Shown here: positions 32,175-42,294 of the stretch, piece after piece
Position numbering within the stretch: position 1 is the first letter of the stretch
Layout of the letters: each line of letters starts with the position of its first letter
Source: Jejubacter calystegiae
GTDB taxonomy: Bacteria; Pseudomonadota; Gammaproteobacteria; Enterobacterales; Enterobacteriaceae
Assembly: GCF_005671395.1 (NCBI RefSeq)
Contig: NZ_CP040428.1
Span: 2,604,001-2,668,000, forward strand
Length of the DNA stretch: 64,000 nt
Direction of reading: 5' to 3'
The notes under the pieces: generated by a model
The model's input: only the letters and a program-made list of their open reading frames with translations
What the model was told of the DNA's origin: nothing
Database searches by the model: none
Made by a program: the position numbers and the translations under genes

Positions 32175-34118
32175 ATGTCTCTTTATAAACAGCTACTGAT
32201 TGGCATTTGTCTGTTCGCCATCGTGGTGTTCTGCGGCAACTTTTATGTGGCCCTGGAGTCATCACGCGAGCAGTACCATAACCAGCTTGGCGCCCACGCT
32301 CAGGATACGGCGACGGCGCTGGGGGTTTCACTGACGGCGAATATTGACGATCCCACCATGACGGATCTGCTGGTCAGTTCGATTTTCGACAGCGGCTACT
32401 TCTATCGTATTCGGGTGGTCAGCCTGAAAACCCAGAAGGTACTGACTGAGCGTCACGGAAAGCCGCAGGATGCAGGGCTGCCCGGTTGGTTTGTGCGGAT
32501 GGTGAACCTTAACCCGGGGAAGGGTGAAGCGATTGTGATGCGCGGCTGGACCCAGTATGCCCGGGTAGAGGTGGTCAGCCACCCGATGTTCGCGCTTCAG
32601 CGTCTGTGGGAAAGCATGGTGAATAGCTTCTTCTGGTTCGCCGGGTGCAGTTTGCTGTGCGTAATAGGCGCCACTGTTTTCCTGCGTCGCCGTTTGCGTC
32701 CGCTAAACTATATTGTGAAACAGGCCACGGCCATCAGCCACCGTGAGTTCCTGAGCCTGCCGACCCTGCCGAAAACCCCGGAGCTGCGGCGAGTGGTGGA
32801 GGCCACCAATATGATGGTGATGCAGCTCAAGGCGCTGTTTAGCGAACAGGCGCAGCGTACCGAGACGCTGAGGCAGGAGGCCTATCACGACAGCCTGACC
32901 GGTCTGAATAACCGCCGGGCCTTCGACATCCACCTGCAGGCGAGACTGAGCGATGAAGATAAATCCACCGGACATCTGTTGCTGGTGCGGGTTCAGGATC
33001 TGATGGGGCTGAACCAACGTATGGGCGGCGGGAAAACCGACGAGCTGCTGAAGGCCGTAGCCGGGATGCTGGGCGAAACCCAGAAGCGTTTCTTTCCCAC
33101 GGACGGTTTTCTGGCCCGTATCCGTGGCGGCGAATTCGCCCTGGTCGGGCAGGAGATTCTGCCGCAGGAGATGGAGAACCTGGTCAGCCAGCTCGGCACC
33201 CAACTGAAAGCCTTGTATGAAACCGGCATTAGCGATGTTTCGCCGGTGGCGCATCTGGCGCAGGTCACTTTCCAGTCGGGCGATGCCTCACAGGCTGTGC
33301 TGAGGCAGGCGGATCAGTCGCTGGCCGAGGCCGAAACCCGAATGCGCTTCTTCGCAAACCCGGTAGTAGCGCAGGTCACTGACGTTGATGGCGATCGTCA
33401 TAGCTGGTTCGCCCGGCTGACGGCGGTACTGGATGCGGAGTCATTTGAGCTGTTTTCCCAACCGGTGTTTGAGTGCAACAACCAGCGGGTGGTGCTGCAC
33501 CACAAAATTCTGGCGCGGATTAAAACGGCGGAAGGGGAAACCCTGCCCGCCAGCCGCTTTATGCCGTGGATCCACCGGCTGGCGCTGGGTCAGCGTATGG
33601 ATCAGGTAATGCTGAAACAGACGTTGCGCGAAATGGATCGCACGGACGGCGTGCTGTCGCTCAGTATCTGCGGTGAAAGCGTGGCCGACGACGAAAGCCT
33701 GGAGGCGCTACTGCTGCCGTTGAAGCAGACGCCGACGCTGGCGGCCAGGCTGACCCTGGAGCTGGATGAAAATGAACTGCCGGATGCCGAGCGCATGAGC
33801 GAAGTGGTCCGGCGCCTGAAAATGGTGGGCTGCCGCCTGGGGATCCAGCACTTTGGTGGGCAGTTCCATCTCATCGGCAACCTGCCCCAGTGGGGGCTGG
33901 CCTGGATCAAAGTCGACGGCAGCTACGTACGCAATATCGATACTGAAGAAGATAAACGTCTGTTTATTGAAGCGATTTACTGGGCCACCCGGCAGATTGA
34001 TTTACCGCTGATAGCGGAGCGAGTGGAAACGGCCGGCGAGCTGGCGATACTGGAACGTATTGGCTTGTACGGCGCTATGGGGCGCTACTTTGCCGATGCC
34101 AGTACGCTGCGCGGTTAA
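32175..34118 (+). CDS. lapD: LapD, inner-membrane c-di-GMP receptor
   Basis: A 647-residue protein: first membrane helix (7-25), periplasmic LapD/MoxY-type domain, second helix (about 150-172), HAMP, then GGDEF and EAL domains. The diguanylate motif is RGGEF and the EAL signature is replaced (HHKILARI), so both enzyme activities should be lost, as in known LapD. It should bind c-di-GMP through the EAL domain and hold LapG at the periplasmic face. It follows lapG by 9 bases. Confidence 0.92.
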   Translation: MSLYKQLLIGICLFAIVVFCGNFYVALESSREQYHNQLGAHAQDTATALGVSLTANIDDPTMTDLLVSSIFDSGYFYRIRVVSLKTQKVLTERHGKPQDAGLPGWFVRMVNLNPGKGEAIVMRGWTQYARVEVVSHPMFALQRLWESMVNSFFWFAGCSLLCVIGATVFLRRRLRPLNYIVKQATAISHREFLSLPTLPKTPELRRVVEATNMMVMQLKALFSEQAQRTETLRQEAYHDSLTGLNNRRAFDIHLQARLSDEDKSTGHLLLVRVQDLMGLNQRMGGGKTDELLKAVAGMLGETQKRFFPTDGFLARIRGGEFALVGQEILPQEMENLVSQLGTQLKALYETGISDVSPVAHLAQVTFQSGDASQAVLRQADQSLAEAETRMRFFANPVVAQVTDVDGDRHSWFARLTAVLDAESFELFSQPVFECNNQRVVLHHKILARIKTAEGETLPASRFMPWIHRLALGQRMDQVMLKQTLREMDRTDGVLSLSICGESVADDESLEALLLPLKQTPTLAARLTLELDENELPDAERMSEVVRRLKMVGCRLGIQHFGGQFHLIGNLPQWGLAWIKVDGSYVRNIDTEEDKRLFIEAIYWATRQIDLPLIAERVETAGELAILERIGLYGAMGRYFADASTLRG

Positions 34119-34141
34119 TCGTTTATCAAGGAGTCGTACCT

Positions 34142-34483
34142 ATGTATTACATCGAACGAGATGCCGCAGGGCAGATAACCCGGGTGGATAGCACCCCTTT
34201 TACCGGTATGACGGAGCATAGCGAAGCCCGCACAGCGGAGCTCGACAGGTGGCTGAAGGCCCAGGAGGCCAGAGAGGCGTCGCTGCGCAAGCTTCAGCAG
34301 AGCGATCTGGAGATGGTTCGCGTACTGGAAGACCTGATTGAAGTGTTGATGAGTAAAGGGGTGATTAGCATTACCGATCTGCCGGAAGCGGCTCAGGCCA
34401 AACTGATTAACCGCGCCCAGGCGCGCCGGAGTCTGAGCGGTCTTGAGGGACTGATCGATGACGATGATGAAGGGCTTATTTAG
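34142..34483 (+). CDS. Small Lap-operon protein (often labelled tryptophan-synthase-beta-like)
   Basis: A 113-residue acidic protein with no signal peptide. The C-terminal stretch ISITDLPEAAQAKLINR and a central coiled-coil-like region around residues 35-65 match a family found next to lap or c-di-GMP genes in Pseudomonas and relatives, often mislabelled as tryptophan synthase beta-like. Nothing in it resembles that enzyme. Its role is unknown; its fixed place between lapD and the adhesin suggests a part in adhesin export or retention. Confidence 0.7.
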   Translation: MYYIERDAAGQITRVDSTPFTGMTEHSEARTAELDRWLKAQEAREASLRKLQQSDLEMVRVLEDLIEVLMSKGVISITDLPEAAQAKLINRAQARRSLSGLEGLIDDDDEGLI

Positions 34484-34575
34484 GGCATCGGCGGCGCGTT
34501 CCGGCGCTGAGCGTCATTTGCTGTTCCATTTTTGATCCGGATGGATCGGTTTTGAAGTGACTGAGAGAAGATAGC

Positions 34576-37500
34576 ATGAGCGGTGTTGCGGGCATTATAA
34601 AAGCCGTTATTGGGCAGGTTTTCGTGGTTTCCCCCGATGGCAGCCAGCGTTTGCTGGTGGAAGGCGACAGAGTTTTTGATGGCGAACAGGTGATGACCGG
34701 CGCGGAAGGGGCGGTCACTATCGCGCTGGCGGACGGTAAGACGCTCGATCTGGGGCGGGATTCGGTATGGAACAGTAGTGGTATTACCGCAAGCCAGGCC
34801 GCTACCGATCAGGTGGATGAAGTGGCCGCGTTGCAGCAGGCCATCGCCGACGGGCAGGACCCGACCCAAACTCTGGAAGCTACCGCAGCCGGTCCGCAGG
34901 TCGTGAATAATGACGCTAACCCCGGCGGCAGCGGCGGCGGATCCCATACCCATGTGGTGCTCGATCTGACCGGCGAAATCGTCGACCCCACCGCAGGCTA
35001 TCCGACCGAAGGTATTGATTTTCCCGATGGCGCGCCGCCGGAAGAACTGACTTATTTGCTGAATGATGATGGCGATGCGGATGCGGATGCGGATGCGGAT
35101 GCGGATGCGGATTCGGATTCGGACGCCGACAGTGACTCCGATTCGGACAGTGACTCCGACTCGGACAGTGATTCCGACTCCGACAGTGACTCGGACGCCG
35201 ACAGTGACTCCGATTCAGACAGCGACTCTGACTCGGACAGCGACTCTGACGCCGACAGCGATTCCGACTCAGACAGTGATTCCGACTCGGACAGTGATTC
35301 CGACTCGGACAGTGACTCGGACTCTGACAGCGATGCTGACTCCGACAGTGACTCCGATTCGGACAGCGATTCAGACTCCGACAGTGACTCCGACTCGGAC
35401 AGCGATTCCGATTCGGACAGTGATTCTGACTCTGACAGCGACTCTGACGCCGACAGCGATTCCGACTCAGACAGTGATTCCGACTCGGACAGTGACTCGG
35501 ACTCTGACAGCGATGCTGACTCCGACAGTGACTCCGATTCGGACAGCGATTCAGACTCCGACAGTGACTCCGACTCGGACAGTGATGCTGACGCCGACAG
35601 CGATTCCGACTCGGACAGCGATTCCGATTCGGACAGTGATTCTGACTCTGACAGCGATTCGGATTCGGACAGCGACTCGGATTCGGACAGTGACTCTGAC
35701 TCTGACTCTGACAGTGATTCCGACTCTGACAGCGATTCGGACTCGGACAGCGATTCCGACTCCGACAGTGACTCCGATTCGGACAGTGATTCGGACTCTG
35801 ACAGTGACTCGGACTCGGACAGCGATTCTGACTCGGACAGCGATTCGGATTCGGACAGCGATTCTGATTCAGACAGCGACTCCGATTCGGACAGTGACTC
35901 TGACGCCGACAGCGATTCCGACTCAGACAGTGACTCTGATTCCGACAGTGACTCCGACAGCGACTCCGATTCGGACAGTGATTCCGATTCGGACAGCGAT
36001 GCTGACTCCGACAGCGACTCCGATTCGGACAGTGATTCCGATTCGGACAGCGATGCTGACTCCGACAGCGATTCCGATTCTGACAGCGACTCAGACTCCG
36101 ACAGTGACTCGGATTCGGACAGCGATGCTGACTCCGACAGCGACTCGGATTCCGACAGCGATGCTGACTCGGACAGCGACTCTGACGCCGACAGCGATTC
36201 CGACTCGGACAGTGATTCTGACTCTGACAGCGATTCCGATTCCGACAGCGATTCGGATTCGGACAGCGACTCGGATTCAGACAGTGATTCAGATTCCGAC
36301 AGCGACTCGGATTCCGACAGCGACTCCGACTCAGACAGCGATTCTGACGCCGACAGTGACTCCGATTCCGACAGCGATTCAGACTCCGACAGTGATTCGG
36401 ATTCTGACAGCGACTCAGATTCGGACAGCGATTCTGATTCAGACAGCGACTCCGATTCGGACAGTGACTCTGACTCTGACTCTGACAGCGATTCGGACTC
36501 GGACAGCGATTCCGACTCCGACAGTGACTCCGATTCGGACAGTGATTCGGACTCTGACAGCGATTCCGACTCGGACAGTGATTCTGACTCTGACAGCGAT
36601 TCCGATTCCGACAGCGATTCGGATTCGGACAGCGACTCCGATTCGGACAGTGACTCTGACGCCGACAGCGATTCCGACTCAGACAGTGACTCTGATTCCG
36701 ACAGTGACTCCGACAGCGACTCCGATTCGGACAGTGATTCCGATTCGGACAGCGATGCTGACTCCGACAGCGATTCCGATTCTGACAGCGACTCAGACTC
36801 CGACAGTGACTCGGATTCGGACAGCGATGCTGACTCCGACAGCGACTCGGATTCCGACAGCGATGCTGACTCGGACAGCGACTCTGACGCCGACAGCGAT
36901 TCCGACTCAGACAGTGATTCCGACTCGGACAGTGATTCTGACTCTGACAGCGATTCCGATTCCGACAGCGATTCGGATTCGGACAGCGACTCGGATTCAG
37001 ACAGTGATTCAGATTCCGACAGCGACTCGGATTCCGACAGCGACTCCGACTCAGACAGCGATTCTGACGCCGACAGTGACTCCGATTCCGACAGCGATTC
37101 AGACTCCGACAGTGATTCGGATTCTGACAGCGACTCAGATTCGGACAGCGATTCTGATTCAGACAGCGACTCCGATTCGGACAGTGACTCTGACTCTGAC
37201 TCTGACAGCGATTCGGACTCGGACAGCGATTCCGACTCCGACAGTGACTCCGATTCGGACAGTGATTCGGACTCTGACAGCGATTCGGATTCTGACAGCG
37301 ACTCGGATTCGGACAGCGATGCTGACTCGGACAGCGATTCTGACTCCGACAGCGACTCCGACTCGGACAGCGATTCTGACTCGGACAGCGACTCGGACAG
37401 CGACTCCGATTCCGACAGTGACTCGGATTCGGACAGCGATGCTGACTCGGACAGCGATTCGGATTCGGACAGCGATTCGGATTCTGACAGCGACTCAGAT

Positions 37501-40500
37501 TCGGACAGTGATTCTGATTCGGACAGTGATTCAGACTCCGACAGCGATGCTGACTCGGACAGTGACTCGGACTCGGACAGTGATTCCGACTCGGACAGTG
37601 ATTCAGATTCAGACAGCGATTCCGACTCCGACAGTGACTCCGATTCCGACAGTGATTCTGACTCGGACAGCGACTCGGACAGCGACTCCGATTCCGACAG
37701 TGACTCGGATTCGGACAGCGATGCTGACTCGGACAGCGATTCGGATTCGGACAGCGATTCGGATTCTGACAGCGACTCAGATTCGGACAGTGATTCTGAT
37801 TCGGACAGTGATTCAGACTCCGACAGCGATGCTGACTCGGACAGTGACTCGGACTCGGACAGTGATTCCGACTCGGACAGTGATTCAGATTCAGACAGCG
37901 ATTCCGACTCCGACAGTGACTCCGATTCCGACAGTGATTCTGACTCCGACAGTGACTCGGACTCTGACAGCGATGCTGACTCGGACAGCGACTCTGACGC
38001 CGACAGCGATTCCGACTCAGACAGTGACTCTGATTCCGACAGTGACTCTGACTCGGACAGCGACTCTGACTCCGACAGTGACTCCGATTCGGACAGCGAC
38101 TCAGACTCCGACAGCGACTCAGACTCTGACAGTGACTCGGACGCTGACAGCGATTCGGATTCTGACAGCGACTCGGATTCGGACAGCGATGCTGACTCGG
38201 ACAGCGATTCTGACTCCGACAGCGACTCCGACTCGGACAGCGATTCTGACTCGGACAGCGACTCGGACAGCGACTCCGATTCCGACAGTGACTCGGATTC
38301 GGACAGCGATGCTGACTCGGACAGCGATTCGGATTCGGACAGCGATTCGGATTCGGATTCCGACAGCGACTCGGATTCGGACAGCGATGCTGACTCTGAC
38401 AGCGATTCCGACTCGGACAGTGATTCTGACGCCGACAGCGACTCAGACTCTGACAGCGATTCGGATTCGGACAGCGACGCTGACGCCGACAGTGATTCCG
38501 ATTCAGATAGTGACTCGGACTCTGACAGCGATGCTGACTCCGACAGCGACTCCGACTCGGACAGTGATTCTGACGCCGACAGTGACTCCGACTCAGACAG
38601 CGACTCGGACTCGGACAGTGATTCCGACTCGGACAGCGATTCGGACTCTGACAGCGATTCGGACTCTGACAGTGACTCGGACGCTGACAGCGATTCGGAT
38701 TCTGACAGCGACTCAGACTCCGACAGCGACTCCGATTCCGACAGCGATGCTGACTCGGATTCAGATGCTGACGCAGATGCCGACGCTGATAGTGATTCAG
38801 ATGCGGATGCGGATGGAGACACAGATTCCGATGTGCACTTAACGGTGACGGTGACGCCTGGGGATAAAACGACGGATACGACAGATGATGACATCATCCA
38901 CGTTAACGGCGGGGCTGGAGATCCGAACGGTTATGACATCCAGAATGGTCAGATTGTCGCGATCGGCTCGAATGTAAATATCTGGCTGACGCCGGATAGC
39001 CCGGATGGTGCCATTAAAGGCGATCTTGTCCCTCAGTGTGACGATCCGGATTCACAGATCCACTATTACGATGATTCGGGTAACGCCAATGCTGGCGATA
39101 GCAGTTCGGGCACCACCGATATCTTCGTCGTGGGCGATCATACCGGCGGCTACTATCAACAGAGCGACTGGCCGGACTCTCAGTACGAGTTCCGTCCGAT
39201 CAACGGCATAACCGGCAACGGTAACGTGCCTGAGGGTGATGCCGGTAAAGACTATGTCTTCGTTGCTGGTGGTGATAGTAATGATTACGACACTAGCGGC
39301 GTTAATAACCCGAATAACGGCACCAATAACACCTGGGATAATGTCCATATCAATGGCGGATCCAGTGCGTTAGCCAATATCAATATCAACCATATCGAAG
39401 ATGTCGTTTTTGCTGATGGCGAAACTAATGGCGGTGGGGCGACCACCACCACGGAGGTGACGCTGAATGTGGATGTGGATCTGGACAGCACTGATGCAGA
39501 CGACCATTTAACCAGCATCACGGTGAGCGGTCTGCCTGAGGGGGCGACCTTTACGGGGAATTATCAGGATGTCACCTGGGATGCCAACAGTGGCACCTAT
39601 ACGCTGACCTTTGATGAAAATACCACAGACTATTCCGGTCAGGTCTCCGTCACGCTGCCGGACGGGCAGGATTCGCTGGGGGATCTCGAACTGGAAATTC
39701 ACTCCACCGCGGACGATCAGCACGATACCGATTACACCTTTGATGGCGATACCGGTGAGCAGATAGAGAGTCATGGTTTGCAGGCCACCAGCCTGAACGG
39801 CGTAGAGAGTGAGCATCATGGCGAAGCGATTTCGGACGACAGCCACGAGCCGGACCACAGCGATTCCCACGAAGCTGGCGCTGATATTTCGCAGGATTCG
39901 GACCACGGTGATTCCCTGAACAGCGGCACTGATGTTTCGCAGGCGTCAGAGCACGGTGATTCCCAGGATAGCGAGACTGACGCTTCACAGAGCCAGGATC
40001 CTGTCGATTCCCAGGATTCAGGTGCTGATGCTTCGCAGACAACGGAGCATGGCGACACTGCGGATAGTAACACCGACGCTTCTCAGGGGCAGAGCGATGC
40101 TTCCAGTGGCGAACTAAATGATGAACAGGCCGATCAGACTCAGAATGAGACTAACACCGGCTCAAACAATGAGCCCGCCCAGTCTCATGGCGACAGCGCT
40201 GACGACAGCCATACGGATAACGCGAACGATACCGACCATTCATTGCTGATTGATGATGACAATCTGCTGATTCAGCAGGGCGATAGTGCGTCTGTAGAAC
40301 AGACCAGCGATGCTCACAGCGAGGCATCGCTCAGCAATCTGCTGGGCGATGAGTATGACAATACCCACGCTGCTGGCGAGGAGAGCGCTGCCGACTCGCA
40401 GACCGATACCGGGCAGGAGGCTGGCGTGACGCTGAGTGATGCCGAGCCGATTAACTTTGCCGATGTCATTAGTGACGACGAAGATGGTAACGATCTGAGC

Positions 40501-40659
40501 GCGCTGATTAAGGTCACCGGTGAAGACAGCGCCAGCGAGCCTGACCACGTTCCGGCGGAATCCGGCGCGCTTGATGGTGAAGGGGGCGACAGCGGTTACG
40601 ACGGCGGCCATGACGACCACCTGGATAACCTGATAGCCAAACCCGACCCGCATGCCTGA
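34576..40659 (+). CDS. lapA: LapA-type giant adhesin with Ser-Asp repeats
   Basis: A 2,027-residue type I secretion adhesin. Residues 1-105 are a LapA-type retention module ([17 protein letters not shown]) ending in the di-alanine LapG site TAAG at 103-106, nearly the same position as in Pseudomonas LapA. From about 177 to 1415 the protein is almost entirely Asp-Ser with scattered Asp-Ala. Then come two beta-rich segments (about 1420-1720) and a Ser/Asp/His-rich tail with imperfect repeats of about 17 residues ([12 protein letters not shown] type). The end [12 protein letters not shown] should hold the export signal. I see no RTX nonapeptides and no big Ig-like repeats, so this is a slim version of LapA with SD repeats as the stalk. 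Confidence 0.88.
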   Translation: MSGVAGIIKAVIGQVFVVSPDGSQRLLVEGDRVFDGEQVMTGAEGAVTIALADGKTLDLGRDSVWNSSGITASQAATDQVDEVAALQQAIADGQDPTQTLEATAAGPQVVNNDANPGGSGGGSHTHVVLDLTGEIVDPTAGYPTEGIDFPDGAPPEELTYLLNDDGDADADADADADADSDSDADSDSDSDSDSDSDSDSDSDSDSDADSDSDSDSDSDSDSDSDADSDSDSDSDSDSDSDSDSDSDSDSDSDADSDSDSDSDSDSDSDSDSDSDSDSDSDSDSDSDSDSDADSDSDSDSDSDSDSDSDSDSDADSDSDSDSDSDSDSDSDSDSDSDADADSDSDSDSDSDSDSDSDSDSDSDSDSDSDSDSDSDSDSDSDSDSDSDSDSDSDSDSDSDSDSDSDSDSDSDSDSDSDSDSDSDSDSDSDSDSDSDSDSDSDSDADSDSDSDSDSDSDSDSDSDSDSDSDSDSDSDADSDSDSDSDSDSDSDSDADSDSDSDSDSDSDSDSDSDSDSDADSDSDSDSDSDADSDSDSDADSDSDSDSDSDSDSDSDSDSDSDSDSDSDSDSDSDSDSDSDSDSDSDSDSDSDADSDSDSDSDSDSDSDSDSDSDSDSDSDSDSDSDSDSDSDSDSDSDSDSDSDSDSDSDSDSDSDSDSDSDSDSDSDSDSDSDSDSDSDSDSDSDSDSDSDSDSDADSDSDSDSDSDSDSDSDSDSDSDSDSDSDSDADSDSDSDSDSDSDSDSDSDSDSDADSDSDSDSDSDADSDSDSDADSDSDSDSDSDSDSDSDSDSDSDSDSDSDSDSDSDSDSDSDSDSDSDSDSDSDSDSDSDADSDSDSDSDSDSDSDSDSDSDSDSDSDSDSDSDSDSDSDSDSDSDSDSDSDSDSDSDSDSDSDSDSDSDSDSDSDSDSDSDSDADSDSDSDSDSDSDSDSDSDSDSDSDSDSDSDSDSDSDSDADSDSDSDSDSDSDSDSDSDSDSDSDSDSDSDSDSDADSDSDSDSDSDSDSDSDSDSDSDSDSDSDSDSDSDSDSDSDSDSDSDSDSDSDSDSDADSDSDSDSDSDSDSDSDSDSDSDSDSDSDSDSDSDADSDSDSDSDSDSDSDSDSDSDSDSDSDSDSDSDSDSDSDSDSDSDSDADSDSDSDADSDSDSDSDSDSDSDSDSDSDSDSDSDSDSDSDSDSDSDSDSDSDSDADSDSDSDSDSDSDSDADSDSDSDSDSDSDSDSDSDSDSDSDSDSDSDSDSDSDSDADSDSDSDSDSDSDSDSDSDSDSDSDADSDSDSDSDSDSDADSDSDSDSDSDSDSDADADSDSDSDSDSDSDSDADSDSDSDSDSDSDADSDSDSDSDSDSDSDSDSDSDSDSDSDSDSDSDSDADSDSDSDSDSDSDSDSDSDSDADSDSDADADADADSDSDADADGDTDSDVHLTVTVTPGDKTTDTTDDDIIHVNGGAGDPNGYDIQNGQIVAIGSNVNIWLTPDSPDGAIKGDLVPQCDDPDSQIHYYDDSGNANAGDSSSGTTDIFVVGDHTGGYYQQSDWPDSQYEFRPINGITGNGNVPEGDAGKDYVFVAGGDSNDYDTSGVNNPNNGTNNTWDNVHINGGSSALANININHIEDVVFADGETNGGGATTTTEVTLNVDVDLDSTDADDHLTSITVSGLPEGATFTGNYQDVTWDANSGTYTLTFDENTTDYSGQVSVTLPDGQDSLGDLELEIHSTADDQHDTDYTFDGDTGEQIESHGLQATSLNGVESEHHGEAISDDSHEPDHSDSHEAGADISQDSDHGDSLNSGTDVSQASEHGDSQDSETDASQSQDPVDSQDSGADASQTTEHGDTADSNTDASQGQSDASSGELNDEQADQTQNETNTGSNNEPAQSHGDSADDSHTDNANDTDHSLLIDDDNLLIQQGDSASVEQTSDAHSEASLSNLLGDEYDNTHAAGEESAADSQTDTGQEAGVTLSDAEPINFADVISDDEDGNDLSALIKVTGEDSASEPDHVPAESGALDGEGGDSGYDGGHDDHLDNLIAKPDPHA
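35107..38820 (+). repeat. Ser-Asp coding repeat array, 18-base period
   Basis: About 3.7 kb made of the unit GACAGY-GAYTCN-GAYTCN. Serine uses AGY every third Ser codon, with GAC before it, and TCN elsewhere. Alanine (GCT/GCC) replaces Ser at scattered sites by a TCN to GCN change. Some units lack one GAYTCN pair, giving 12-base steps. A leader of GAT-GCG repeats (about 35077-35110) precedes the array. It is highly prone to length change. Confidence 0.95.
36241..37260 (+). repeat. 720-base segmental duplication inside the SD array
   Basis: Bases 36241-36540 are identical to 36961-37260, an offset of exactly 720 bases (40 units of 18). The match extends leftward with small insertions: the block near 35905 recurs near 36661. 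A second duplication of 282-base offset links about 37441 and 37723, and a third copy of that block begins near 38245. Confidence 0.85.
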
Positions 40660-40852
40660 TGCGTGTGGCGCAGTTTTTCCATAACAAGGAAAACAGCGGC
40701 TATATTTTTTAATGATTTCAATAAGTCAAAAAACAGGATTCAGGTGAGGGAGTACCTGAACATTTCATGATGATGGATAGCTAATCAATAGAAACTTCTG
40801 CCTGTACTGCCTTGCCTGCATGTGGGGTAGTCCGCAAGAGAAGGACGTGATA

Positions 40853-42211
40853 ATGAATCGTGGTAGTCAATTTTTTGTAGGGGCATCGCTTTCACTCCTG
40901 ACGGCCAGCCTGGCGCAGGCCACCACCCTGGAGCAGGCGATTAAACAGACGCTGACTTCGCATCCGCAGGTGAGCGCCTCGGTTAACAGCCGCTATTCAG
41001 CGGATCAGGATTTACGGGCGGCGCAGGGAGGATATCTGCCTTCTCTGGATGTCACGGCGGGAACCGGTTGGGAACAGACCGATAACACCTCTACGCGCGG
41101 CGCCGACGATCACCGCCGTAATTTGCACCGTAGCGAATCCAGCATCAATCTGACACAAAATGTCTTTAATGGTTTTGGCACCACCAGCGAAGTGGCCCGC
41201 CAGCGGGCAACCGTGGATTCCCGGGCCTGGACCGTGATGAACACCAGCGAAAATACGGCGCTGGCGGCTATCCAGAGTTACCTGGATGTACTGATGCGAA
41301 AGCGAATGGTTGGGCTGGCAGAAGAGAATCTGAAAAACCACGAGCGGGTGTTCGATCAGATCAAACTGCGTACCGAGCAGGGAGTAGGGCGCCAGGCAGA
41401 CTATGAGCAGGCGGAGGCACGACTTTCCCAGGCCCAGAATAACCTGCTGACGGAACAGACCAACCTGGAAGACTCCATCGCCACTTACCACAGCGTGGTG
41501 GGGGCCGATCCTCTGGATCTCGCTATGCCGACAAAGCTTGCGGCTCCGGCATCGCTGGAAGCGGCCCGCAAATCGATGCTGAAAAACAGCCCGCTGCTGA
41601 AACAGGCCGACGCCGACGTGGAAGCGACACATCAGCAGTACGAAGCGGCGAAATCGAAATTTTACCCCAACGTGAATGTTGAGGTGGGACGGCGTATGGA
41701 TAACAACGTTGACGGCACCCGCGGGCACGACCAGGAATGGCAGGCGATGGTACGCATGCGCTACAACGTTTACAACGGCGGCACCGACCAGGCGACGCTC
41801 AGCTCCTATGCTTACAAGATGCGAGAAGCGAAGGATGTGAAAAACAACGCGCTGCGTCAGCTCAACGAAGAGCTGCGCCTGGCGTGGAACGCTTACCAGA
41901 ACGCCGAGCGCCAGTTGCCGATTGCCAAAAACTATGCCGAACGCAGCCAGGCGGTGCGCAGCGCCTATCAGGAACAGTTCAGCCTGGGCGACCGTACGCT
42001 GCTGGATATGCTGGACAGTGAAAATGAAGTCTTCACCGCGAAGCGACGCTACGTGGAGCTGCAATTTCTGGAAATGTTTAACACCTATCGCATCAATGCC
42101 CGTACCGGCGAGCTGCTGAGTGCGCTGAAAATTCAGGCGCCTTCCGCAGCCCAGGCCATTGATACGACGGCGGCTTCCATGCCGCAGGATTCACTACCCG
42201 ATATCGAATAA
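40853..42211 (+). CDS. lapE: LapE, TolC-family outer membrane channel
   Basis: A 452-residue TolC-like channel with a signal peptide ending LAQA, then TLEQAIKQTL at the mature start, and two coiled-coil halves (NVFNGFGTTSEVARQRATVDS and YNVYNGGTDQATL regions). It provides the outer-membrane exit for the adhesin and, in the LapA model, holds the retained N-terminal module. ATG 40853 follows AAGGAC; an upstream in-frame ATG at 40820 would spoil the signal peptide. Confidence 0.9.
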   Translation: MNRGSQFFVGASLSLLTASLAQATTLEQAIKQTLTSHPQVSASVNSRYSADQDLRAAQGGYLPSLDVTAGTGWEQTDNTSTRGADDHRRNLHRSESSINLTQNVFNGFGTTSEVARQRATVDSRAWTVMNTSENTALAAIQSYLDVLMRKRMVGLAEENLKNHERVFDQIKLRTEQGVGRQADYEQAEARLSQAQNNLLTEQTNLEDSIATYHSVVGADPLDLAMPTKLAAPASLEAARKSMLKNSPLLKQADADVEATHQQYEAAKSKFYPNVNVEVGRRMDNNVDGTRGHDQEWQAMVRMRYNVYNGGTDQATLSSYAYKMREAKDVKNNALRQLNEELRLAWNAYQNAERQLPIAKNYAERSQAVRSAYQEQFSLGDRTLLDMLDSENEVFTAKRRYVELQFLEMFNTYRINARTGELLSALKIQAPSAAQAIDTTAASMPQDSLPDIE

Positions 42212-42294
42212 CGCCTGGGTTATTTCATCTCGTGATAACTCTGTATTTCCCTGTGTCGGTGCGGCGTAATGCCGCCCGCACCTGAGGGCCGACT

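Noticed and set aside
35107-38820. CRISPR-like or satellite array
   Set aside because: There are no unique spacers between repeats, and the array is in frame in a secreted adhesin gene.
35052-38897. A 1,281-residue open frame on the minus strand and a 1,259-residue frame in another plus frame across the SD array
   Set aside because: They are by-products of the GAY-TCN repeat, which has no stop codons in these frames. Their products are simple repeats with no domains or ribosome sites, while the lapA frame has the retention module and tail.
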